Made by a program: the position numbers and the translations under genes
Assembly: GCA_035637595.1 (NCBI GenBank)
Contig: DASPWW010000157.1
Span: 1-45,152, forward strand
Source of the DNA: DASPWW01 sp035637595
GTDB taxonomy: Bacteria; Actinomycetota; Thermoleophilia; Solirubrobacterales; 70-9
Length of the DNA: 45,152 nt
Direction of reading: 5' to 3'
Shown here: positions 8,770 to 15,475 of the stretch, in pieces
Numbering within the stretch: the stretch's first letter is position 1
Layout of the letters: every line of letters starts with the position of its first letter
The notes under the pieces: generated by a model
What the model saw: only the letters and a program-made list of their open reading frames with translations
Databases searched by the model: none
What the model was told of the DNA's origin: nothing

Positions 8770-9588
8770 TCAGCCTCCCGGCGCCAGGTCCGCCGCTTCC
8801 TGGCCCTCCTGGACTCCCTGCTGGGCCGCGTCCTGGGAGGCCGTCGATCCCTCGGTCACGTCGTCCCCCGTGCTCGTCGGCGCGGTGGGGGTCGCGGGCG
8901 TCGTCGTTCCCGGCGCCGCGCCCGCCGGAGCGGGCACCTCGTCGAACGCCGCGACGATCTCGAACTGGGTGATGAAGTCGTGGGTGCGGCAATCCTCCTC
9001 CGAGCCCTGGTCGCTCCCTCCGGTGTCGGATTCCTCGAGCTCGGGGCGCGACGAATGCGCCACGCTCACGCGCGTGACACCGTCGATGTCCCCGAGCGCT
9101 GCGGCGAGCCGCCCCACGCCCTCCTGGTCGACCGTGCAGCCCACGAGCTCCAGGGCCGGACCGGGGACCTCGTCGCGGATCGCGACGTCGGCGCCGCCTT
9201 CGAGCTCGACGTCGGGCGACACCGTGCCCTCGAGCCCGATCAGCCAGACGTCGCTGGGCAGCACGAGGGCGAGCTCGCGCAGCACCCGCTCCCAGTCGAA
9301 GCGGCTCTGCGCCAGGCTGGCGACGGTCGTCGTGCGCTCCTCCTGCATGCTGCGAAAATCGGCGAAAGACTGCAGGCTGGCGGCGCGGGCCTGCGCCTCC
9401 GTCCGCTCGCGCTCGAGCTGCGCGACATCCGCCTGGCTGTTCGAGATCTGATTGTTCGTCAGGACCAGCGCCGTGACCCCGGCGAGGATCGCGAGCAGGA
9501 CCCCGACGACCAGGTAGGAGACGGCACTCGTGCCGGTGGGGACACGGCCGCGGCGCTCCTCGGGCGGGATCAGGTTGACCGCACGCAT
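8770..9588 (-). CDS. pilN: Type IV pilus alignment protein PilN
   Basis: 272 residues. The N-terminal RAVNLIPPEERR is the conserved PilN segment (consensus NLLPxR/xxR) that inserts into PilM. A TM helix (~24-46) and a coiled coil (~48-85) follow, then a ferredoxin-like domain (VLPSDVWLIGLEG, VELVGCT-type strands). The C-terminal ~45 residues are Pro/Thr/Gln-rich and likely unstructured. The gene lies 3 nt after pilM and is followed immediately by pilO, the canonical M-N-O order. Confidence 0.88.
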   Translation of the reverse strand: MRAVNLIPPEERRGRVPTGTSAVSYLVVGVLLAILAGVTALVLTNNQISNSQADVAQLERERTEAQARAASLQSFADFRSMQEERTTTVASLAQSRFDWERVLRELALVLPSDVWLIGLEGTVSPDVELEGGADVAIRDEVPGPALELVGCTVDQEGVGRLAAALGDIDGVTRVSVAHSSRPELEESDTGGSDQGSEEDCRTHDFITQFEIVAAFDEVPAPAGAAPGTTTPATPTAPTSTGDDVTEGSTASQDAAQQGVQEGQEAADLAPGG

Positions 9589-9591
9589 CGC

Positions 9592-10710
9592 CTACTCCTC
9601 CAGCGCCAGGCCGTAGGACAAGGTCAGTCTGGCCGCGCTGGCGTCATCGAGATGTGACAGCGCCGCGGGCCGCGCGACCTCGAAGCGCTGGCCGAGCTCA
9701 CGCTCTAGCCTCTCGGTGAGACCCGAGATCATGCTTCCCGGCCCGCAGGCGACGACACCCTCGACGTTGGCCGCACCCTCCTGGGTGCGATAGAACTCGA
9801 GCGAGAGTCGCAGCTCGTCGGCGAGCTTGGCCACGCCCTCGGCGAGCGCCTCGCGGGTCGCCTCAGTGGTCTCCTTGTCGCCTTCGAGCTCCTCGACCGG
9901 GCGCTCGAGGCCGACGTGGGAGATCCACTGCCTGGCGTGATCGAGGGTCAGGCCGCGGCGCTCGGCGAGGCGCTGCGCCATCCCCTCGACCCCGAACGGC
10001 GAGATCCTGGTGAACAGGCAGGCCGAGCCGCGCGCCACGGCGAGGTTCGTGACGTCACCGAGGTTGCAGTAGAGCTTCGCGGGCGTCATGTCCATCCCGC
10101 CCGCTTCTTCCTGCTGGGCGATCCGCCCCTCGTAAGACTGCGCGAGGGCCTCGGAGCCGTCCCCGGACCCCGGGCGCGTCAGCGCGCGGATCATGCCGAA
10201 GGCGGAGAGGTCGATCCCGACGGGCCGCAGCCCGGCGCCCCGGATCGACTTGAGCAGCGCCTCGACCATGTCGCGACGCGCCGCGACGGCCACGACCTCC
10301 ATGTGGCGGTCCCCATCTTCGCCCATGGACCGATTGATGACCTGGTAGTCGAGGACGGCATGCTCGAGCGGCATCGGAATGTGATCTTGGGCCTGGAAGC
10401 GAACCGCCGTTTCGAGCTCGTCGTCGTTGTCGATCGCGGGCAAGCTCAGAGTTCGCACGGCGACGCGCTGGTTCGCGATCCCCAACCGGACGGCCTTGGC
10501 CAGCTTGTGCTCCGAAAAGAGCGCCTTGAGCGCGTCGGCGAGCCCCTCGACGTCGCTCACTTCGCCCTCGCGAAAGACGCCCGCGTCGAGCGCTATGACG
10601 CCGGCGTTGGCGACCTCGACGGAGCCGTTGATCCGGACCTCGGTGGCAGCGATGCTGCCGGCCTCGATGTCCAGACCGACGATCGACTTGTTCTTACCGG
10701 TAGAGAGCAT
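9592..10710 (-). CDS. pilM: Type IV pilus assembly ATPase-fold protein PilM
   Basis: 372 residues with the actin/FtsA-like fold of PilM. N-terminal VGLDIEAGSIAA is the phosphate-1 loop; LGIANQRVAVRTLSLP, FQAQDHIPMPLEHAVLDYQV and the GVVACGPGSMISGLTERLE region are typical family segments. PilM forms the cytoplasmic ring that binds the PilN N-terminus. It is the first gene of the pilM-N-O-(P-like) unit and is preceded by a sigma-28-like promoter at 10744-10772, giving a leader of about 25-30 nt without a clear Shine-Dalgarno sequence. Confidence 0.92.
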   Translation of the reverse strand: MLSTGKNKSIVGLDIEAGSIAATEVRINGSVEVANAGVIALDAGVFREGEVSDVEGLADALKALFSEHKLAKAVRLGIANQRVAVRTLSLPAIDNDDELETAVRFQAQDHIPMPLEHAVLDYQVINRSMGEDGDRHMEVVAVAARRDMVEALLKSIRGAGLRPVGIDLSAFGMIRALTRPGSGDGSEALAQSYEGRIAQQEEAGGMDMTPAKLYCNLGDVTNLAVARGSACLFTRISPFGVEGMAQRLAERRGLTLDHARQWISHVGLERPVEELEGDKETTEATREALAEGVAKLADELRLSLEFYRTQEGAANVEGVVACGPGSMISGLTERLERELGQRFEVARPAALSHLDDASAARLTLSYGLALEE

Positions 10711-10743
10711 GAGTCAGTGGGAGCGCATCGGCGCTCAGGCACA

Positions 10744-10772
10744 ACATCGGCCCGAATCGGCTACAGCTTGAG
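10744..10772 (-). promoter_or_regulatory. Sigma-28-like promoter upstream of pilM
   Basis: On the minus strand CTCAAG (10772-10767), a 15-nt spacer, then GCCGATGT (10751-10744). This matches the arrangement and spacing found upstream of the major pilin and pilT. It resembles the FliA/SigD/WhiG class consensus (TAAA, 14-16 nt, GCCGATAA). Transcription would begin about 25-30 nt before the pilM ATG. Confidence 0.6.
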
Positions 10773-10790
10773 CCCCGGCGGCAGGCTCAG

Positions 10791-11552
10791 TCAGTCACGA
10801 AAGAAGCTGTCCAGGTACCAGTCGACCAGCTCGTCGCCCACGAAGAGCGCAACCGCGCCGCCGAGCGCCAGAAACGGCCCGAACGGGACCGCCCGCTTGC
10901 GTGCCGCGGCTCCGTGGCGCAGCAGCAACCCGATCCCGACCAACGCCCCGACGGCGAAGCCCACCAGCAGCGCCGGCGCCACGGCACGACCCAGGTAGAG
11001 GCCCATCACGGCGCCGAGCTTGACGTCGCCCATACCCATCCCCCCGGCGTAGGCGAGCGCCGCCACGAGGAGCAGGCCGCCCGCGGCCGCGGCGGCTATC
11101 GCCCGCTCGGGCAGGCTGTCGGAGTCGGTCGGCGCAACGATCGCGATCGCGACCACCGCGCCCGCGATCAACACGACGTTCGGGATCACGCGGCGCTCGA
11201 GGTCGGTCAGCGTGATGACCGCGAGCATCGTCACGAAGGCGATCGCGAGAGCCACCTCGGCGGGCTCGTCCTCGAACACCAGGTAGCTGGCCACGTACAA
11301 GCCGGCGAGTGCGAGCTCGACGAGCGGATAGCGGATCGAGATCCGCTCACCGCAGCTGCGGCACCGGCCCCGCAGGACCAGCCACGAGACGACCGGGATA
11401 TTGTCGTAGGCGGCGATCGTCGCGTCGCAGTGGGGGCACTTCGATCGCGGCCCCACGATCGACTCCTCGCGGGGCACCCGGTACGCGACGACGCTCACGA
11501 AGCTGCCGATCACGGCACCGAGGACCCCGAGCAGAACGGCGAGCCCGACCAT
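10791..11552 (-). CDS. pilD: Prepilin peptidase / N-methyltransferase PilD
   Basis: 253 residues, polytopic. The N-terminal GSFVSVVAYRVPREES and two zinc-type pairs (KCPHC, RCRSC) indicate the bifunctional enzyme that also N-methylates the mature pilin. The aspartyl protease residues are present in the TDLERRVIPN and GMGMGDVKLG motifs. It cleaves the Gly|Phe or Gly|Leu leader of the pilins encoded next to it. It is transcribed with the prepilin genes; the gap to the PilV-like gene is 28 nt. Confidence 0.95.
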   Translation of the reverse strand: MVGLAVLLGVLGAVIGSFVSVVAYRVPREESIVGPRSKCPHCDATIAAYDNIPVVSWLVLRGRCRSCGERISIRYPLVELALAGLYVASYLVFEDEPAEVALAIAFVTMLAVITLTDLERRVIPNVVLIAGAVVAIAIVAPTDSDSLPERAIAAAAAGGLLLVAALAYAGGMGMGDVKLGAVMGLYLGRAVAPALLVGFAVGALVGIGLLLRHGAAARKRAVPFGPFLALGGAVALFVGDELVDWYLDSFFRD

Positions 11553-11580
11553 CGGGATCGAAGCCTAGTCGCGGTCCCGG

Positions 11581-12972
11581 CTACTCGCCGAGCGGAGTGG
11601 AGGTCACGACCTCGAGCCGGCTCTGGTAGTCCGGGTGGTCGTACATGACCTGGACGGTGTCAGCGGGGGTGCCGCCGCGATCGATGCTGATCGCGACCAG
11701 GAGGCGCTCCGTCGCAAGCAGGGTGGTCGCCGGGAAGCTGAGCGGGATCCGGACGCGGCCCCAGGAGGTCGGCCACGTGGGAACGTCGAAGGTGTCGCTG
11801 TCGATCGCGGTATCGGTCCACGTGGTGTTCCCACCGTTCGTGACCTCCGCGCTGCGCTTGTACAGGTAGGTGCAGATGCGCCCCGAGTGCTGGGCGCCCC
11901 CCAGCGTGCGCAGATACAGCTCCAGCGTCGCGCTGCCGCTCATCGTGAAGGTCGTCACCGGAAAGGTGCTGATCGTCGGCGTGACCCAGCGATGGACCCT
12001 CTGCTCGGGGCTGCCCGACCCGCCCGTGTAGCTGCAGCCGTTGGAGGACTCCCTGGTTATCTGAAGGCCCTGGTCGTCGTCGGGGCCCGATGCGGGCTCG
12101 AGGTCGGTCGCGTAGTCGAGGATCGGGGGGTCGGCCTCGTCGCTGGGGGTCGGGTCGGGCGGTGGCTCCACGACGAGCAGGTCGGGGGCGCCGGTGGTGG
12201 CCCCCGTCTTGAGCCCGTCCGCGCAGGCGCCGAGGGTGTTGTGAAGCGCGTGGCCCTCGCCCGCGAGATCGCCGCCGGTGCTGTCGATCGGCTGGCGGCT
12301 GGTCGCGCTGCACGCCGTGTCGGTGAGCCAGAACTGCTGTGGCACGTTGACCTCGTTGCCGGTCGGCAGGTCGCTGACCAGGGTCGCGTTCGGGTCGGTG
12401 AAGTCGGACTGGACCTCGACGTATGCGCGCTGACCGGAGACCGCAACCGCGTCGAGCTTGACGGCGATGATCACGCGCTTGAGGTCCTGGGAGCCGGCGC
12501 ACACCGCCGGGCTGCAGGTCGGGTCGTTGCGCCACACCACGAAGCGGAAGATCCTGCCGCTCACGTCGCCGCTGGTGAAGCTCTCGGGTCCGGGCGAGAT
12601 GCAGGGGGCGGAGGCGCCCGAGCAGTTGATCGTCCCGCCGCCGTCGAGCGCGCCCCCGTTGCGAACCATGTCGAAGAGCGATCCGTTGTTGCTCGCGTCG
12701 AACCGGGTCCCCCCCGACTCGACGCGCTCGCGCGGGTCCGTGGAGTCGTCGACGTGGGCCGGGGTCGAGCTGAGCGCGATCTGGTTGTAGTCGAGGTTGC
12801 GGATCTTCTCGATCTCGCGCTGCGCGATGTCGTTGGCGACCTGGCTCTGCTCGGCCCGGAACGAGTTGCGGGTCGCGGCGGCAAAGATCTGAACCACGGC
12901 CAGAGTCGCGAGGCCGAGGATCAGGATCGCGATGACGACCTCGGCGACCGTGAATCCCTCCTCGGAGCGCAT
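11581..12972 (-). CDS. PilV-like minor pilin with large C-terminal beta-rich domain
   Basis: About 463 residues, much longer than a normal minor pilin. A short class III leader MRSEEG precedes FTVAEVVIAILILGLATLAV, the hydrophobic assembly helix with Glu5 present. The pseudopilin part (~1-210) has several Cys residues. A Pro/Asp-rich linker (~280-300) leads to a C-terminal domain (~310-463) of alternating beta-type stretches that resembles a beta-sandwich adhesin or binding module. The ATG at 12972 gives a minimal leader; a GTG at 13020 would extend it by 16 residues and lies 5 nt after the preceding stop. It could act as a tip minor pilin carrying a binding domain (inference). Confidence 0.75.
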   Translation of the reverse strand: MRSEEGFTVAEVVIAILILGLATLAVVQIFAAATRNSFRAEQSQVANDIAQREIEKIRNLDYNQIALSSTPAHVDDSTDPRERVESGGTRFDASNNGSLFDMVRNGGALDGGGTINCSGASAPCISPGPESFTSGDVSGRIFRFVVWRNDPTCSPAVCAGSQDLKRVIIAVKLDAVAVSGQRAYVEVQSDFTDPNATLVSDLPTGNEVNVPQQFWLTDTACSATSRQPIDSTGGDLAGEGHALHNTLGACADGLKTGATTGAPDLLVVEPPPDPTPSDEADPPILDYATDLEPASGPDDDQGLQITRESSNGCSYTGGSGSPEQRVHRWVTPTISTFPVTTFTMSGSATLELYLRTLGGAQHSGRICTYLYKRSAEVTNGGNTTWTDTAIDSDTFDVPTWPTSWGRVRIPLSFPATTLLATERLLVAISIDRGGTPADTVQVMYDHPDYQSRLEVVTSTPLGE

Positions 12973-13025
12973 CCGGCGAGCCCCGGAGGGGCATCGAGCG
13001 GAGCTGTTCGGGGTCGTCACGGGGC

Positions 13026-13625
13026 TCACAGGGGGCTGTTGCGTAGGTGGGCGCCGTCCTGGAGCGTCACCGCGTCCTCGCTGCCGCCCGAGTTCGGATC
13101 GGCGGGGAAGCTCAACGTCACCGTGACGTACTCGGGAGCGCTCGGGCTCGGCGTGTACGTGAAGACGTTGTTGCTCAGTAGCCCCTGGACGAGCTCGTAT
13201 GCGCCCCCGCCTCCGGTTCCGTTGGTATTGCGCTCGACGCGCGTGCAGGTGCCGCTCGTGCACGAGTACTCGACCTGGCACTGGATCGAGGTCGTCGCGG
13301 GCGCTCCGCCGCAGGTCGCGCTCTTGACCCAGGTCAGGAACACGACCCGGGTCGGGGTCGCGACGCTGACCGAGGAGCTCTGGCGCAGCTCGCGCGTCAG
13401 GCTCTCCATCATCGTCCGTCCCTGAGCCGTCTTGGCGGTGCGCGCGCTCAGCTCCGACTCGGAGCGCAGCGCGAAGTTCAGCATCATCAGGCCCAGTCCC
13501 AGGACGATGATCGCGAGCACCATTGCGACGAGCAGCTCGACCAGGGTCAGGCCGCGTTCGTCGTGAAGCGCTCGAACTGCTCGTCTCATGCGGGTAATCC
13601 GCGTCATCCTTTCCGGGGCGTCCAC
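13026..13625 (-). CDS. PilW-like minor prepilin
   Basis: 199 residues. The leader ends HDERG before LTLVELLVAMVLAIIVLGLG, a type III signal with Glu5. Downstream of the helix, Gln/Arg/Ser-rich residues and a four-Cys region (~95-130) resemble the PilW/GspJ group. The GTG at 13625 was preferred because AAGGG sits 6 nt upstream; ATGs at 13607 and 13589 would give shorter leaders. It lies 109 nt downstream of the second pilin, with a possible weak sigma-28-like element in that gap, and 5 nt or more upstream of the PilV-like gene. Confidence 0.8.
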   Translation of the reverse strand: MDAPERMTRITRMRRAVRALHDERGLTLVELLVAMVLAIIVLGLGLMMLNFALRSESELSARTAKTAQGRTMMESLTRELRQSSSVSVATPTRVVFLTWVKSATCGGAPATTSIQCQVEYSCTSGTCTRVERNTNGTGGGGAYELVQGLLSNNVFTYTPSPSAPEYVTVTLSFPADPNSGGSEDAVTLQDGAHLRNSPL

Positions 13626-13657
13626 GGGGCGCCCTTCGGGCGACCCGGCTCAAGGCT

Positions 13658-13686
13658 CCATCGGCCGGCGGAGCAGCGATCTAAAG
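13658..13686 (-). promoter_or_regulatory. Weak sigma-28-like promoter candidate upstream of the PilW-like gene
   Basis: On the minus strand CTTTAG (13686-13681), 15 nt, GCCGATGG (13665-13658). The downstream element and spacing match the three better copies in this locus, but the upstream hexamer shares only CT..AG with them. It lies about 32 nt before the GTG start. Confidence 0.3.
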
Positions 13687-13734
13687 CCCCGACAGGTCGC
13701 CTCGACGCATCTCACGCACGCCCGCGAGGCTCCC

Positions 13735-14166
13735 TCAGTTCGACCAGTTGCCGTCGAGCGGGCAGCCGCCGCCGCCCCGCGGGGCGCAGTCGAAGTCGAG
13801 CGTTCCGGTCGCGGCGCGGCTGACGACGAAGGTGGTGCCCGTCGAGGAGACGACCTCGAGCGCGTACGTGTCGGCGGTCCCCACCGGCTCCTGGAGGTCC
13901 GCGTCGTTGAGCGTCGGCTCCTCGGAGCGCAGGTCCGCCGCGCTGATGCCGGCATAGCCCGTGGGCGACTCCCTGGCGATCAGCTCGAGCGCCGTCCGCG
14001 CGGTCGCCGCCGCCTGCTTGGCGCTGGCGTCGCGCGCCTTCGTGCCCTGGCTGAAGAAGCTCGGCAGAGCGATCGCGGCGAGGACGCCGAGGATAAGCAT
14101 CACGCTCAGCAGCTCGACCAGCGTGAAGCCGCGCTCGTCCCTGAGGTTGTGGAGGTAGCGTCTCAA
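13735..14166 (-). CDS. Type IV pilin, second copy (minor or alternative)
   Basis: 143 residues. Leader MRRYLHNLRDERG precedes FTLVELLSVMLILGVLAAIA, with Glu5 and the usual hydrophobic helix, then SFFSQGTKARDASAKQAA. The globular part shares with the upstream major pilin the EPTLNDA segment and a C-terminal Cys-loop (DCAP...GCPLDG) before a WSN end, so the two are tandem paralogues. The start is TTG at 14166, supported by GAAGGGAA 3 nt upstream and by the leader it gives. A strong hairpin lies between it and the major pilin, so it is probably made in smaller amounts. Confidence 0.88.
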   Translation of the reverse strand: MRRYLHNLRDERGFTLVELLSVMLILGVLAAIALPSFFSQGTKARDASAKQAAATARTALELIARESPTGYAGISAADLRSEEPTLNDADLQEPVGTADTYALEVVSSTGTTFVVSRAATGTLDFDCAPRGGGGCPLDGNWSN

Positions 14167-14215
14167 GATTCCCTTCCCGAAGGTTCCCCTTAGAAAGCAA
14201 TGAGGTGAAAGATGC

Positions 14216-14242
14216 GGGGGGCGGGCGCTGGGCCCGCCCCCC
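14216..14242 (-). terminator. Terminator/attenuator hairpin after the major pilin gene
   Basis: Perfect 11-bp inverted repeat (14216-14226 with 14232-14242) around a 5-nt loop, all G/C. Reading on the minus strand it is followed by GCATCTTTC, only a weak U-run. It lies 43 nt after the major pilin stop and 50 nt before the next pilin start. It may end most transcripts after the major pilin, or block 3' decay, giving differential expression within the operon. Confidence 0.6.
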
Positions 14243-14285
14243 GATCCCTACCGGCGTTCCAGGCCGGACTGATTCCGCTGTGCTC

Positions 14286-14729
14286 CTAGTCGGACCAGTC
14301 GCCGTCCGGATCCGGACAGCCACCTGAGCCGGGGTCGGTGCAGTCCACGGTGGTCTCCCCGGTGGACGCCCGCGTGATGCTGAACCCGGTACCGGTGCTG
14401 GAGTCGGCGCTCACCGTGTAACCGGTGCCGCCGCCCGCAACCGTGACCGTAAGGCCAGTGGCGTCGTTCAGCGTCGGCTCAATGAGCTCGAGAGCCGTAG
14501 GGTCTGCGCCGCTGTAACTGCCGTTGTGATCCGTGGCGTACGTCTCGATCGCGGTCTGCGCGGTACGAACGTCGGCCTTGGCATCCGCGTCGCGAGCCTT
14601 GTCCCTCTGATTGAAGAACGACGGGATCGCAATCGCGGCCAGGATGCCGATGATCAACATGACAACGAGGAGCTCGACCAGGGTGAAACCGGACTCACTC
14701 CCGCTCCTTTCGCGGAGCCTCTGAAGCAT
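14286..14729 (-). CDS. pilA: Major type IV pilin (PilA/PilE-like)
   Basis: 147 residues. The 14-residue leader ending SESG is followed by FTLVELLVVMLIIGILAAIA and IPSFFNQRDKARDADAKADVRTAQTAIETYATD, a textbook class III prepilin with Glu5. A C-terminal Cys pair (VDCTDPGSGGCPD) probably closes a D-loop-like disulfide. It is called the major pilin because it is the first gene after a dedicated promoter and riboswitch leader, has a strong Shine-Dalgarno (AAAGGAGG, 6 nt before ATG) and is followed by a strong hairpin. It would be cleaved by the PilD encoded in the same locus and assembled by PilB/PilC. Confidence 0.92.
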   Translation of the reverse strand: MLQRLRERSGSESGFTLVELLVVMLIIGILAAIAIPSFFNQRDKARDADAKADVRTAQTAIETYATDHNGSYSGADPTALELIEPTLNDATGLTVTVAGGGTGYTVSADSSTGTGFSITRASTGETTVDCTDPGSGGCPDPDGDWSD

Positions 14730-14800
14730 AGGTACCCTCCTTTGGGCCTATTGCTGATTCGCCAGAGCCCCGCCGCTGTCGCCAGTCGGTGTCTCTCTGA

Positions 14801-14886
14801 CCCCGGTGGTAACCCGGCTGACTCCCTTGGGAGTCCCGTGGTTTTGCGTCCCCGCCTTGCAGCGGGTTTGCCTTTATGCACCGGGG
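14801..14886 (-). ncRNA. Cyclic di-GMP-I (GEMM-I) riboswitch in the major pilin leader
   Basis: On the minus strand an 8-bp perfect P1 (CCCCGGTG 14886-14879 with CACCGGGG 14808-14801) encloses the conserved core: AAAGGCAAACC, a P2 hairpin CCCGCT-GCAA-GGCGGG with a GNRA tetraloop, GGGACGCAAAACCACGGG, a P3 hairpin closed over GGGACTCCC-AA-GGGAGTC, and AGCCGGGTTACC. By eye the residues equivalent to Vc2 G20, A47 and C92 are G, A and C, which favours c-di-GMP over cGAMP. It lies 71 nt upstream of the pilin ATG. No U-tract terminator follows, so the output mechanism is unclear. Confidence 0.9.
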
Positions 14887-14906
14887 CCCTGGCCCTCTTG
14901 GCACCA

Positions 14907-14935
14907 CTATCGGCCCCCGGGTGCCTGGGCTTTAG
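14907..14935 (-). promoter_or_regulatory. Sigma-28-like promoter of the major pilin
   Basis: On the minus strand CTAAAG (14935-14930), 15 nt, GCCGATAG (14914-14907). This is the best match in the window to the FliA/SigD/WhiG promoter class. Transcription would start about 10-15 nt before the 5' strand of riboswitch P1, so the whole aptamer lies at the very start of the pilin mRNA. Confidence 0.7.
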
Positions 14936-14992
14936 TTTTCCTGGGGTCCAGCCCTCATATATCCGTTGGGGCCTAACCCCTAGCGTGCCTAG

Positions 14993-15475
14993 ATGGCGGC
15001 CCGACGACTCCTGATCATTCTGCTCGGGGTACTCCTGGTCTCAACGCTGGCGGCGGCGCTGATCGGGCCCGAGCCCGCACGCGAGCCGGCACCCGGCACG
15101 ACAACGCGGGCCGAAGATGGCGGCGTCCCGCAGGAGAGCCACGGGACTGGACGTCTGATCGAGGTAAGCGTCCAGACCGGCGAGCCGCGGCCCGAGACGA
15201 TCCGGCTGCGCCCCGGCGACCAGCTCGAGCTGACCGTGCGGGGACGCACCCCGGGCCAGGTCGAGATCCCGAGCTTCGGCCTGATCGACGACCTCGGCCC
15301 CGACTCCCCGGCTCACTTCAGTCTGCTGGCCGCCGAGCCCGGGAATTTCGCGGTGCGGCTCGTCGGGACGGGCCGCAGCGTGGCCCGCGTCGTGATCTTG
15401 CCGGAGCACGGCGGATCCGGACATCCGCGGGGGTCCGCCGCGGAGAAGGCGCCGCGCGGCTCGCCGGCCGGCTAG
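14993..15475 (+). CDS. Membrane-anchored small protein with cupredoxin-like domain
   Basis: 160 residues, the only plus-strand gene in the pilus locus. An N-terminal TM/signal segment (~5-24, LLIILLGVLLVSTLAAALI) precedes a Pro/Gly-rich stretch and a ~80-residue beta-rich domain (RPGDQLELTVRG ... GLIDDLGPDSPAHFSLLAAEPGNFAVRLVGTGR) reminiscent of cupredoxin folds. The usual copper ligand set (His...Cys...His...Met) is absent, so it is not expected to bind copper as plastocyanin does. It is transcribed divergently from the major pilin; the AT-rich ATATAT at 14957-14962 may serve its promoter. Its 3' end overlaps the pilC end by 4 nt, tail to tail. Confidence 0.65.
   Translation: MAARRLLIILLGVLLVSTLAAALIGPEPAREPAPGTTTRAEDGGVPQESHGTGRLIEVSVQTGEPRPETIRLRPGDQLELTVRGRTPGQVEIPSFGLIDDLGPDSPAHFSLLAAEPGNFAVRLVGTGRSVARVVILPEHGGSGHPRGSAAEKAPRGSPAG

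Noticed and set aside
13629..13645. CGCCC-GAA-GGGCG hairpin upstream of the PilW-like gene as a terminator
   Set aside because: Short stem with no U-run after it; it overlaps the likely Shine-Dalgarno sequence of the PilW-like gene instead.
14956..14961. TATATG as the -10 element of the major pilin
   Set aside because: No -35 hexamer at the right distance, and the CTAAAG-N15-GCCGATAG element lies closer to the riboswitch. It may serve the divergent gene at 14993.
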